Of a DNA stretch of 64,000 nt, positions 50,823 through 59,541 are shown one piece after another (the stretch's first letter is position 1; the number at the start of each line of letters is the position of its first letter). The notes below the pieces were generated by a model. The model saw only the letters and a list, made by a program, of their open reading frames with translations, searched no databases and had not been told where the DNA came from. The DNA lies in contig NZ_AQFT02000001.1 in NCBI RefSeq assembly GCF_000364225.2, positions 4,483,501-4,547,500 on the forward strand, given 5' to 3'. This DNA comes from Eubacterium plexicaudatum ASF492. Lineage in GTDB: Bacteria; Bacillota; Clostridia; Lachnospirales; Lachnospiraceae. The position numbers and the translations under genes are program-made.

Positions 50823-52013
50823 TTAAAAATCTTCTGGCAGAGGTACCTCCTCTGCGAATGTCTCTTCTCCCAGTTCATTAATTGTCGTTTTTCCTGCTTT
50901 TCCATACAGATACAGTTGATCCAGAAATTCAATTGCCGATCTGATTTTCGTGCGAAGCAGATATCCACCGGACTGTGTGGCGTCCACAAGAGAAGCCAGA
51001 GACAAATTTGGCGTCCATTCATAAGCTTTTCCATGAAAATCCTGAATCTTATACAATACCTCATGTATTTCTTCTCTAGTAAGCGGAAGAAGCTGCGGCG
51101 CTTTCCCAAGCAAATCCAATACGGTCTTGATCGGTTCCTGTTCCTGCGGATATATTTCTTCCAGATTTTCATACTCATGTTTTCCCTCAATCACATCTTC
51201 CTGATAAGATGCACTGAGCGCAAACATACTAAATGTGGACTCCGGACATTTTTCCGGCAGCAAAAAACCTGCCATATTTCGGTAAGCATTCAACCGTGCT
51301 TTTTTGCTCAGCCGCCCCATCAATTCCGTTTCATCAATGAGTATCACCCACCCATGATATCCCATCTGTGTAAACAAATGGCTCATAAATGAAAAGTAAT
51401 CACCGCAATACTTTGTTTTTGTAAAATTTACATTATATTTTACAGGTTCATTAAAGATTCTACGGTATATTTTCTTCAATGGTGCATTTGCAACAAAATC
51501 ACCTTCCAGATCTGCCTGCAGCAGAAATTTTTCGTCCGCATCCTCCGTCCGCAGATAAGAGCGATACAGGTAATACAGCTTATCCGTCTCCAGCTGCTTC
51601 GCCGCATACAAAAGCATCTCGTTGGCAACTTCACTCCCTGCGGATAATTTTTCCAGTTCAAACATAAATCCAGGCTGTTTTCTCTGCGGCAGATATGTAT
51701 TCCGAATGATCTTCTCATATACCAGATACAGCTTATCCATCGGCGTTTCCTTGCTCAAAGATATATAAGAAACAACCATATGATTGGAATGTGCAAGATT
51801 AAAAACCGTATTTAATAAATGCGTCTTGCCCTCTCCATATTTTCCGCTGATAATCATACCGCCAGATTTCCCCTGCTCACATACCATATCCAGTCTGTCG
51901 GAAATTTCTTTCATAATCTTCGGACGCGCCTCGGAAAAATATTGTCCCACTGCACGAGAAGAAATCCCCGACCGCAATGCCTCAATGATATGTCTTGCTT
52001 CTTTATCATACAT
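50823..52013 (-). CDS. DUF2791/BrxD-like P-loop ATPase
   Basis: 396 residues. N-terminus ARHIIEALRSGISSRAVGQY is typical of DUF2791 (BREX ATP-binding, BrxD) proteins. Walker A is GKYGEGKTHLL (about residue 58), Walker B VILIDETELMGRLS (about 230), then a sensor-like FSMFALSASYQEDV. The C-terminus is a helical/winged-helix-like part. ATG follows GGAGGG and overlaps the upstream ATPase by 8 bp. BrxD-type ATPases pair with SF2 helicases in some BREX types and related defence systems. No BrxC/PglY, PglX or PglZ is present here. Confidence 0.82.
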   Translation of the reverse strand: MYDKEARHIIEALRSGISSRAVGQYFSEARPKIMKEISDRLDMVCEQGKSGGMIISGKYGEGKTHLLNTVFNLAHSNHMVVSYISLSKETPMDKLYLVYEKIIRNTYLPQRKQPGFMFELEKLSAGSEVANEMLLYAAKQLETDKLYYLYRSYLRTEDADEKFLLQADLEGDFVANAPLKKIYRRIFNEPVKYNVNFTKTKYCGDYFSFMSHLFTQMGYHGWVILIDETELMGRLSKKARLNAYRNMAGFLLPEKCPESTFSMFALSASYQEDVIEGKHEYENLEEIYPQEQEPIKTVLDLLGKAPQLLPLTREEIHEVLYKIQDFHGKAYEWTPNLSLASLVDATQSGGYLLRTKIRSAIEFLDQLYLYGKAGKTTINELGEETFAEEVPLPEDF

Positions 52014-53028
52014 TTAATTTCCCTCCCGCATCGCTTCCTGCACCAATCCGGGCATACCGATCTAAATCAACCATATCTGTAAAACAGTTAAACCGTTCCC
52101 CTATGATCTCATTTTGAATACGCATCCACAGCGCCTGGTAAGATTTCAGCCCCATATTTTCATTATCTATCAGTTCCCGATCAAAAGCATAGACGAACAT
52201 GATATTCGACATACTGTCAATATCGTCAATCAGCTGCCGGATACTTTCATACGTATCCTCTCGCTTCATTTTCGTATAATGTATCAGTTCCAGGCTTGAG
52301 CGGCTGATTAAAATCTCCAGGTCATCAATCGTAATAAACAATCCTGCAAACTGCCCCATATGGATCACTTCCGCCAATGACCGAAGCATGTGTCTGGCAT
52401 TGTATTTTGTTATCCGGCTCGGATAAAAATCAAGCGCGCGCAGCTGAGAAATTTTAATCGAACGATCTCCTTCCAGCCATGCAAGCAGCATATCTCGATT
52501 TTGCTCTTCCAGCATCGGATAACCGAGAATATATCCGGTTAACATACTGCATGCCAGCGCAAAATTATTATCCAGCAGAGGATTGTCCAAAAACATCTGT
52601 CTCAGCTGAAAACGGATTTCACGCTTATTCAGCGCATCTCCCAGGCCATTTTGTGAAAGATAGTCGATAAACTTCATCCCAGACGGAATATCGTGATGAT
52701 CAAACCCCATTTCCCGTATCAAACAATGACTGATCGCTTCCAGACATTCCATAATACCGCACTGTCTGAATATTTCAACATATATCTCCTTAAAATCATG
52801 CATCCATATATTTTTAGCTGAAATCCGCACAACTTTATAGTTCTCTTCTTCGGCAATTGCAGCCATCGTACGCAGAAAATACGTCTTACCGCTCTCTTTC
52901 TTCCCGGTAACAAATTTAATTTTGCTGCCCCCATCCGCAATATACTGACTCAAATATTTTTCTTTCCAGAAATCGGTTAAAATCCGAATTCCGTCCCCGT
53001 TTTCATTCCATTCCGGCATCATAATCAC
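52006..53028 (-). CDS. Second P-loop ATPase of the cassette
   Basis: 340 residues (or 338 from ATG 53020-53022, which suits the AGAGGTG site). Walker A GKKESGKTYFL at about residue 42, Walker B LFITIDDLEILIS at about 233, then DSMSNIMFVYAFDRELIDNE as a sensor-like strand. Distantly similar in layout to the adjacent DUF2791 ATPase, so the two may form a hetero-oligomer. It overlaps the upstream gene by 4 bp and the downstream one by 8 bp, which implies coupled translation. Confidence 0.75.
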   Translation of the reverse strand: MIMMPEWNENGDGIRILTDFWKEKYLSQYIADGGSKIKFVTGKKESGKTYFLRTMAAIAEEENYKVVRISAKNIWMHDFKEIYVEIFRQCGIMECLEAISHCLIREMGFDHHDIPSGMKFIDYLSQNGLGDALNKREIRFQLRQMFLDNPLLDNNFALACSMLTGYILGYPMLEEQNRDMLLAWLEGDRSIKISQLRALDFYPSRITKYNARHMLRSLAEVIHMGQFAGLFITIDDLEILISRSSLELIHYTKMKREDTYESIRQLIDDIDSMSNIMFVYAFDRELIDNENMGLKSYQALWMRIQNEIIGERFNCFTDMVDLDRYARIGAGSDAGGKLNV

Positions 53029-53801
53029 ACCTCTGTATGAAAGAATCGAATTGTTGCAAGAAACTGCTCCTGTCCGTCCTTATCCAGAATACGAATGGCT
53101 TTGTTATTATTCCTGCTTGGGCCAAACTGAAATCTTTTCCCACTCTTTGTTTCTTCTACTTCCGAAGCATACAAGCGCGCAAGGTCAAATGCAAAACTGT
53201 GCTGATCATAATCTTTCCGAAACCGGCTCATAGGCACTAAAAATTTATACAAACTTGTCAGATAAATATCCGACTCCGGTCGCTTATTTAATTTTAATAT
53301 CGCAAGATCATAAGCATCTGACAACTCATTTACAAACGAAAACGCCTGAAATGAAGCCCTGTTCAATTTTTCCTGCCCGTTTTTAATGATCCGTACAAGA
53401 CTTTTTGGCCGCATACACTGTACTTTCTTCCGATCCAGATATACGTCCTGATTTTCCGTATCCAGACGCACCCGATAAGGAAACATTTCATAGATCGGAA
53501 AATCTCCGCGAACATCCACCTGATTTTCCCGGCAGGCCTCCAGCATCTGCTCAGCAAAATCTCCATTTTCCAGATACGCCTTCGTATCAAACGCATCTAT
53601 CATGTTTTTCATATGTTCAAAAGACTCCGAAGCAGATGCAGCCGCCTCTGCCATTGCAGACAGATCACGAGCAAGATTTTTGATATCTCCATTTTCCGTC
53701 TCACGAGAAATGGCTTTGAACATTTTTTGCAGCAAAGAAAGCTGATCTTTAACATTTTTTTCATCAGGCTGCAATTCCTGATATAAATTTTCGTAATTCA
53801 T
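53025..53801 (-). CDS. Helical protein, first gene of the ATPase operon
   Basis: 258 residues from ATG 53799-53801 behind AAAGGATG (the frame opens at 53825). N-terminal 90 residues form a charged helical/coiled region (VKDQLSLLQKMFKAISRETE, MAEAAASASESFEHMKNMID). The rest is a conserved-looking domain: FPIYEMFPYRVRLDTENQDV, MRPKSLVRIIKNGQEKLNRA, then RFQFGPSRNNNKAIRILDKD and FLATIRFF. I do not recognise a named family. It is not obviously TerB. By position it could be the sensor or adaptor for the two ATPases. Confidence 0.7.
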   Translation of the reverse strand: MNYENLYQELQPDEKNVKDQLSLLQKMFKAISRETENGDIKNLARDLSAMAEAAASASESFEHMKNMIDAFDTKAYLENGDFAEQMLEACRENQVDVRGDFPIYEMFPYRVRLDTENQDVYLDRKKVQCMRPKSLVRIIKNGQEKLNRASFQAFSFVNELSDAYDLAILKLNKRPESDIYLTSLYKFLVPMSRFRKDYDQHSFAFDLARLYASEVEETKSGKRFQFGPSRNNNKAIRILDKDGQEQFLATIRFFHTEV

Positions 53802-53847
53802 AATTTCATCCTTTGCAATTATCATTTAAATTCATATAGTTATAGAA

Positions 53848-53876
53848 AGTATATCTGATACTACCGACAATTTCAA
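53848..53876 (-). promoter_or_regulatory. Sigma-A promoter of the ATPase operon
   Basis: On the minus strand TTGAAA (53876-53871), 17-bp spacer, TATACT (53853-53848), 47 bp before the start codon. Confidence 0.75.
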
Positions 53877-53892
53877 CAAAATATTAAAAAAT

Positions 53893-53934
53893 TAATGACA
53901 CATCATTTTCTTTCCGATAAAAATATGATACAAT
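53893..53934 (+). promoter_or_regulatory. Promoter region of the helicase: sigma-28-like and extended -10 motifs
   Basis: TAAT (53893-53896), 16-base spacer, TCCGATAA (53913-53920), the same spacing and -10 as the sigma-28-like sites at 42175 and 43171. A sigma-A extended -10, TGATACAAT (53926-53934), overlaps downstream. Which is used cannot be told from sequence. Confidence 0.5.
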
Positions 53935-53963
53935 AAAATCATTCTGAAATTAAGGAGCGCAAC

Positions 53964-55544
53964 ATGAACGATCCATTACATCACTGGCAGGAAATCTGCC
54001 TGAAGCGCTGGTTTGCAAATAACAGCAGAGGTATCGTACAGGCAGTAACCGGTTCGGGAAAAACACTTCTGGCCCTGACTGCCGCATATCGACTTGAGCA
54101 AATGCTCGCAAAACCACTCCGCGTAAAAATTATTGTCCCTACCGGTTCACTGATGTGGCAGTGGAACCATTCGCTGCGCGAATTTCTGAGTCATCAAAAA
54201 ACAACAAACAAAAAAATTGGCCTGAGAGGAGATGGCTGTAAATCTTCTTTGGACTGCAGCTATATGATTTATGTTATTAACTCTGCCCGCTACGAACTTG
54301 CCCGCCAGATACTGGAAGAATTAAAAAACGGAGAATTTGTCCTTTTAATCGCAGACGAATGTCATCATTATGCAAGCGGTCAGAATCAGTTGATCTTTGA
54401 ATTCATACCACATATCAAACCATATGAAGCTCAGTTTTTCTCTCTCGGCCTGACAGCAACACTGCCGTCCGAACCGGCCATGCAGACACTTACAGCTTCC
54501 CTCGGCAGAAAAATATACACTTACGGCATGACCCAGGCATCTGCTTACAATACCATCTGTCAATACAATATTTTTCATATTGAGCTTTCTTTCCGGAAAG
54601 CGGAAAAAGCCGAATATGACGATGTTTCCGACCAGCTGCTTGCCCTTTACCGCAGGCTCGTTCAACTGTATCCGTTTCTTGCCGATATGAACTCCGGTGA
54701 ACGCTATGAAATGCTTCGTCGTCTGAGCACGGACAAATCTTGTGCATCCGCAGGTCTTGCCTCCAAATATATGCGTCTCACGTACATACGGACAAACCTT
54801 ATCTGCCTGGCATCCGCAAGAATTGACTGCGCTGTCACTCTGATCACCCAGCTGTCGAAGCGAACAAGGCATCTTGAAAAGATTCTGATCTTTGGAGAAC
54901 GCATCAGCCAGGCCGATCAACTGTTTTTGCTGCTTGAAAATCAATTTCCCGGAAGAATCGGCAGATATCATTCGCAAATGGGCCAACAGGCAAATAAAAA
55001 TACATTGGAACGTTTTCGCACAGGAGACATCCGAATTCTGATTACATGTAAATCCATAGATGAAGGAATTGACGTACCGGACGCATCTGTCGGGATTATT
55101 TTATCCGGCACTTCTACAAAACGCCAACGTGTCCAGCGACTGGGCCGCATTATCCGAAAGGCAGAAGGAAAAACAGGCGCCCTGTTATATTACCTGCACC
55201 TGGCCGATACATCCGAAGAAACATTTTTTCTGCCGGACACAGGAAAATCCAAAAGCTTTGATCTGACATTCCTCTCCGATTCCCGGCAGTTTATCCATCC
55301 TGCTTATGACAAAGCTGCAAATAAACTGCTGCGCCGTATGTGGCATGCAGGAATAAAAAAAGACCAGCTGCGCGAAGCCAAACGCTGCCTGAAAGCAGGT
55401 TGCATTCGTTCAGACTGGCTGATGGAACAGACCGAATTGGACACGCAGGTGCAAAATGCAAAATACACCGGTGATAAAAATTACTGGAAATGTATGAGAA
55501 AACTGCACGAGCTTATTCCGAACACATCTGATTCCATTGAATAA
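53964..55544 (+). CDS. XPB-like SF2 helicase
   Basis: 526 residues. RecA1 domain: Q-like LHHWQEICLKRWF, Walker A VTGSGKT, DEAH-type box LIADECHH, motif III LGLTATLP. RecA2 domain: ILIFGERISQADQLF, ITCKSIDEGIDVPDA, motif VI KRQRVQRLGRIIRK. C-terminal 110 residues are basic and helical. This is the XPB/Rad25 or BrxHI-like group. ATG follows AAGGAGCG. It is divergent from the ATPase operon across a 162-bp control region, so the four genes probably form one system. Long open frames on the opposite strand are shadows. Confidence 0.88.
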   Translation: MNDPLHHWQEICLKRWFANNSRGIVQAVTGSGKTLLALTAAYRLEQMLAKPLRVKIIVPTGSLMWQWNHSLREFLSHQKTTNKKIGLRGDGCKSSLDCSYMIYVINSARYELARQILEELKNGEFVLLIADECHHYASGQNQLIFEFIPHIKPYEAQFFSLGLTATLPSEPAMQTLTASLGRKIYTYGMTQASAYNTICQYNIFHIELSFRKAEKAEYDDVSDQLLALYRRLVQLYPFLADMNSGERYEMLRRLSTDKSCASAGLASKYMRLTYIRTNLICLASARIDCAVTLITQLSKRTRHLEKILIFGERISQADQLFLLLENQFPGRIGRYHSQMGQQANKNTLERFRTGDIRILITCKSIDEGIDVPDASVGIILSGTSTKRQRVQRLGRIIRKAEGKTGALLYYLHLADTSEETFFLPDTGKSKSFDLTFLSDSRQFIHPAYDKAANKLLRRMWHAGIKKDQLREAKRCLKAGCIRSDWLMEQTELDTQVQNAKYTGDKNYWKCMRKLHELIPNTSDSIE

Positions 55545-55647
55545 AAATCCGTAACAGCATTTTTAAAACACGCTCCTAAGCCTGTCTTAAAAATGCTTTC
55601 TATCAGATTATCAGATATATTTCACAATTTATGGAAATCATCCTGAA

Positions 55648-55779
55648 TTACTCGGAAAACTGTATAAACCCCTTATGCACACCATACAAAAAATAAACAA
55701 TCCGTGCCGCAACTACCGCTAATCCTACTTTAACAATTACCCAAAATAAAGATACCAGTTCAAAAAGCAATGTACTCAT
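55648..55779 (-). CDS. Small single-helix membrane protein
   Basis: 43 residues (MSTLLFELVSLFWVIVKVGL, AVVAARIVYFLYGVHKGFIQ, FSE), ATG 55777-55779 with GGAG eight bases upstream. One strong transmembrane segment (about residues 5-33) and a short polar tail. No homologue recognised. It lies between the helicase gene and the APS-kinase-like gene, on the strand of the latter. Translation is plausible but unproven. Confidence 0.5.
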   Translation of the reverse strand: MSTLLFELVSLFWVIVKVGLAVVAARIVYFLYGVHKGFIQFSE

Positions 55780-55831
55780 TTTCATTCTCCTTTTCTTCTG
55801 TTTTTCTCTTACCGTTTTATCGGTATAAGTA

Positions 55832-56332
55832 TTACAAACGCCAGATTTTTTCTGCCTGCTCCGCCGGTGTCTCTGCTCCGTTATTTTCCAAAATCAGATC
55901 CGGATTTTTAGGTTCCTCCACATCCACATGAATACCGGCTACTTCCTTTTGCTTTTCCTTCGTTACCCCGCTGTAAAGTCCTTTCTGATCTCTGGCACGC
56001 AACGTTTCCATAGAAACTTTCACATATATTTCCTTATATGCATCTATATTCTCACGATTCCAATCTCTGACACTGTCAAACATCGAAATCGTACAGCAAA
56101 TCACATTCATACCCTGCCGGCCAAGCATTGCACACAACCTGGCATAACACATCGCACATTTTCTGCGCTCCTCCTGCGTATAGCCAAAGCAATCCCCAAA
56201 AACACTCCTTAACGTATCCCCATCCAAAAATACCGTATTGGGATACTTTTCTTTCATCTGTTCATAAAACAATTTACCAATCGTTGTCTTTCCCGCTCCG
56301 GAAAGACCCGTAATCCAATAAACCGTACCCAT
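55832..56332 (-). CDS. Adenylylsulfate kinase-like protein
   Basis: 166 residues of the APS kinase fold: Walker A TGLSGAGKTT, FLDGDTLRSVFGD, GYTQEERRKCAM, and ISMFDSVRDWNRENIDAYKE. CysC phosphorylates APS to PAPS, but stand-alone CysC-like kinases in glycan or phosphonate loci often act on other substrates. No other sulfate-assimilation gene is visible here, and the next gene is a nucleotidyltransferase, so I favour a cell-surface glycan or small-molecule role. Gene symbol left blank for that reason. Confidence 0.8.
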   Translation of the reverse strand: MGTVYWITGLSGAGKTTIGKLFYEQMKEKYPNTVFLDGDTLRSVFGDCFGYTQEERRKCAMCYARLCAMLGRQGMNVICCTISMFDSVRDWNRENIDAYKEIYVKVSMETLRARDQKGLYSGVTKEKQKEVAGIHVDVEEPKNPDLILENNGAETPAEQAEKIWRL

Positions 56333-56415
56333 ATATTTTCTACTTGCCCCTGTTATCCTACGAATTCTAAGAATTATTCCCCGCAGCAGCTGCTAAGGAA
56401 CTTTCTTAACAATTC

Positions 56416-57198
56416 CTACTCATTCAACTGTCCTTCCACAACTTTCAAATCATCACAATCATCAATTTCAAACCATCCGCGCTGAATATGAACCGCACGA
56501 AGCTTATACCCCTCATCAATCAATCCCTGCAGAAGATCCGTCATATACATCTTTTGATAAGTCCTGTCCGTCCGCCAGAGCTTTTCTCCATGCGCACTTC
56601 TTCTTTCCGCTTCCGCACTTAAATCTAACATTGCCCTCAACCCGACGCCACGAAAACGCATTAAGCCAATATACTGTGACTGCACTTTTTCCAGCTCCGT
56701 CGTCTTCTGACCAATCTCCAGCAAATGATGATTCTCATCGTACATCAAAGTCTCCGCATCATCCAGCGGATTTTCACATCTGTCAGACCAATATTCATAC
56801 CATCCGTCGTCCACAATCACCGACATCGAATCCTGTGCCGCTAAAATCTTGCGAAAAACATCCGCATCATAAATAATATCTCCATAAGAAACAATAACGT
56901 CCTCTTCTGCCTTCATCAATTCTCTTGCACACATCAGAGAGCAGACCATATTCGTTGTCTCAAACGCTTCATTCACAATAACATGAATGCCCGTATTTTG
57001 AAACCTTTCTGTTAAAACCTCATTCCGATAACCGGATACAATCGTAATATCCTCTTCCCGCACCCCACAGGAATACATTGTATCAAGCTGGCGTTCAAGA
57101 ATGCTTTTTCCATTCACCTCCACCATACATTTCGGTCTGTCATCTGTCAGCGGACGCAGCCTGGTTCCCTGCCCTGCCGCCAGTATAATTACCCTCAT
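56416..57198 (-). CDS. Sugar-phosphate/alcohol nucleotidyltransferase
   Basis: 260 residues from ATG 57196-57198 behind GAGGAG. Signature MRVIILAAGQGTRLRPLTDD with the following RPKCMVEVNGKSILERQLD, and DVIVSYGDIIYDADV as the metal-binding region. A LicC/GlmU-N-type nucleotidyltransferase making an NDP- or CDP-activated compound for surface polymers. No acyltransferase domain. Substrate not assignable. Same strand as the APS-kinase-like and amidotransferase genes. Confidence 0.85.
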   Translation of the reverse strand: MRVIILAAGQGTRLRPLTDDRPKCMVEVNGKSILERQLDTMYSCGVREEDITIVSGYRNEVLTERFQNTGIHVIVNEAFETTNMVCSLMCARELMKAEEDVIVSYGDIIYDADVFRKILAAQDSMSVIVDDGWYEYWSDRCENPLDDAETLMYDENHHLLEIGQKTTELEKVQSQYIGLMRFRGVGLRAMLDLSAEAERRSAHGEKLWRTDRTYQKMYMTDLLQGLIDEGYKLRAVHIQRGWFEIDDCDDLKVVEGQLNE

Positions 57199-57294
57199 AC
57201 ACTTCTCCTCTCTGCCATACCGCATCTGCCTTATTTCGCAGACTTCTCTCTTACAAACTTCTTTCTTATCAATCTTTCTCCGGAGCACACGCTC

Positions 57295-57891
57295 TTAATG
57301 AAACAACTGCTGCACCCGCCTGATATCATCCTCCGCAAATGGTTCTACACGCTCCGGATGCCACATCGTCCCCAGCAAATGCTTCTTATCACAGCAAACA
57401 GCTTCCACCACACCATCATCCGCCCACGCAAGCGCCTCCAGCGGCAGCTGCAAATGAAAACACGCCTGGTTATGAAAACTGTTCACCACCTGTTCACCTA
57501 TAGCTCCGGAAACTTTATGACGCACAGCCACATGTCCTTTTACCTCTTCCAGTATACACCCAAAATAATCCAGTATGACCTGCATTCCCCTGCAAAACCC
57601 ATATACCGGAATCTCCCGTTCCAATGCATACTCCAGCAATCTTTTTTCCAAATCATCCCGCTCCGGCGCATCACCGCCATACCGCACAAGGCTGTTTCCA
57701 CCTGTCAGCATCATACCTGCAGGTCTTAGTTGTTCTGCCATCCGTACCGCGACTTCCCAGACATTCGGTACCGGAACAGGCAAATATCCACACTCTTTGA
57801 TAAAACGTGGGATATTCTGATCCGCACAGTCTCTTCTTTCTCCGTAACTTTCTATTATTTCTACTCTTTGTGTATACAGCACAATTTTCAT
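57295..57891 (-). CDS. Class I glutamine amidotransferase-like / C26 peptidase
   Basis: 198 residues. Class I GATase fold with GMMLTGGNSLVRYGGDAPER, nucleophile elbow VYGFCRGMQVILDYFG (Cys about 99), and catalytic His-Glu in GTMWHPERVEPF. It resembles the PuuD/gamma-glutamyl hydrolase group but is shorter. With the neighbouring nucleotidyltransferase and CysC-like kinase, it could act in synthesis of an amidated or glutamyl-linked surface compound. Confidence 0.8.
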   Translation of the reverse strand: MKIVLYTQRVEIIESYGERRDCADQNIPRFIKECGYLPVPVPNVWEVAVRMAEQLRPAGMMLTGGNSLVRYGGDAPERDDLEKRLLEYALEREIPVYGFCRGMQVILDYFGCILEEVKGHVAVRHKVSGAIGEQVVNSFHNQACFHLQLPLEALAWADDGVVEAVCCDKKHLLGTMWHPERVEPFAEDDIRRVQQLFH

Positions 57892-57902
57892 TACTATTTA
57901 TC

Positions 57903-58673
57903 CTATTTACGCTGTGCCATCCAAATTCTTGTCGTATACGGCACCTTTATATACTTTTCTCCCTTTGCTTCTACCGTTTCCCGTATTTTCGCATTGATAA
58001 AATCAAATTTATCCTTGGACTGACGCTGCACCGTACCATGTGATTTCCAGCCTTCTATAAAATCCTCAGCCAAAATCTCATGCACTACGGTACCTTCTAC
58101 ATAAACCACATCATGGAATAATCCGCTTTCCCGAATCACTTCCGTCTGATCTTCGCGTCTTGTCCCATAACTGTAATCCGCAATGTGTTCCTTTAATATA
58201 TCCTCTATCTCTTTTTGCAGCGGATCTGTCAAATCCCTGTGATTCCACATACATGCGAACCATCCGCCATCTTTCAGAATTCTTTTTGCCTCTTTTAAAG
58301 CTTCCTGACGGTTGCATACATTAAACGAAGATCCAAACGTTACCAGTTCAAACCGATCGTTATCCATTCCGGTATCTTCTCCAACTCCTTCAAACCACTT
58401 CACATCTTCAAACTGAGCAGTCCTCTTTACCCCATTTGCACGCATCGCATCGTTTGGTTCTACCGCACAGACTTTAAGCCCATACTCAGCCAGTTTTAAA
58501 GTCAGATGCGCCGCACCCGCACCAACATCACAGGCTTCATCGCCTTTTTTAACTCCGGCTGTCTGCAGCATTTGGTCAATTGCGCTTTGTGCGTAATCCG
58601 GTCTTTTTAAATATGCCTCTGCTAATTGTGTGTAATCCCATTCTGTTTTCATTTTGTTTATTATGCCTTTCAT
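57903..58673 (-). CDS. Class I SAM-dependent methyltransferase
   Basis: 256 residues (or 249 from the internal MKTEWDY start). SAM-binding motif ACDVGAGAAHLTLKLAEYGL, acidic loop VCAVEPNDAM, motif II-III FELVTFGSSFNVCNR, and AKRILKDGGWFACMWNHRDL. Close paralogue of the gene just upstream (58764-59528), so the pair arose by tandem duplication. Substrate unknown. Confidence 0.83.
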   Translation of the reverse strand: MKGIINKMKTEWDYTQLAEAYLKRPDYAQSAIDQMLQTAGVKKGDEACDVGAGAAHLTLKLAEYGLKVCAVEPNDAMRANGVKRTAQFEDVKWFEGVGEDTGMDNDRFELVTFGSSFNVCNRQEALKEAKRILKDGGWFACMWNHRDLTDPLQKEIEDILKEHIADYSYGTRREDQTEVIRESGLFHDVVYVEGTVVHEILAEDFIEGWKSHGTVQRQSKDKFDFINAKIRETVEAKGEKYIKVPYTTRIWMAQRK

Positions 58674-58763
58674 TCTTTTGATACAGAATACAGATAGGGA
58701 TAAAGGGTATTAAAATTAAATCATATTCGACAGTTATTGTAAAACAACCTATATCCTACCGCT

Positions 58764-59528
58764 TTAACTTTGTTTACAACTTTGTACTGTCCATGACCTG
58801 GAAAGATAAGGAACCTCTATTTCATTATAATCACATATAATATCTTCTATCTTCGCGAGAATACGCTGAAACCCTTCTTCTCCTGCCTGTACCTGTATAT
58901 CATTTACAGACTTCCATGTATTCATATATCTTTCTTTGGACATTAATTCCACATGCGGCGCTTCAGCAAAAGTATATCTTTAAAATATCCGCCACTAAGC
59001 AGTTTTTCCTTCATCTCTTCTGTAGAAATAGACTTTCCCGAAGAAACCCTTTTCATTTGAGGAACTTCCGAATAAACGGCATCTTCAATTCTTTTATGCA
59101 ATTCACTGCTCTCAATATCTCTAGGATTCCAAATAGCCGTAAAAAAACCACCTGGAACTAATATCCGGTAAAACTCCTTCATTGCCTGACGATAATCAGT
59201 CCAATGAAAAGAGGAACCCATCAATGCCCAGCTTACACAATTATCGCTAAGCCCAGTTTCTTCTGCCGAACCAGCTGACCAGGAAAATACCCCCCAGATT
59301 TATAGTAGCTTCATTACGCATCGCCTGATTTGGCTCTACTGCAAAGCCTTTTAACCCAATTTCAGCAAGATTCTCCGTTAACTTTCCTGTTCCTGCGCCA
59401 ATATCCGCAGCTTTGCCTTCTCCAACGCTGTTGAATACATAATTTTTCAAGCATTGCAAAACCACTTTGGAATATCCTGGCCGATTCACATAAAATTTCG
59501 CCAATTCAGTAAAATCTCCATGTTTCAT
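58764..59528 (-). pseudogene. Paralogous SAM methyltransferase in three broken frames
   Basis: Three frames align with the intact neighbour: 59528-59247 (AADIGAGTGKLTENLAEIGL, FAVEPNQAM), 59224-58943 (MGSSFHWTDYRQAMKEFYRI, LVPGGFFTAIWNPRDI), 58952-58764 (MSKERYMNTWKSVNDIQ onward). Breaks lie at a six-C run (59290-59295) and near 58972. The second is repaired by one base. The first needs the G tract to change by -1 or +2. It could be intact in the organism. Confidence 0.7.
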
Positions 59529-59541
59529 CTCTTTTTCTCCT

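Noticed and set aside
54345..54986. 213-codon minus-strand frame inside the helicase gene
   Set aside because: Opposite strand of clear helicase motifs; no recognisable domain and no ribosome site.
50823..55544. A complete BREX system
   Set aside because: Only BrxD-like and helicase parts are present; no PglX methylase, PglZ phosphatase or large BrxC/PglY ATPase lies in the window.
55832..56332. Sulfate assimilation operon
   Set aside because: No ATP sulfurylase, PAPS reductase or sulfite reductase is nearby, so the cysC symbol was not used.
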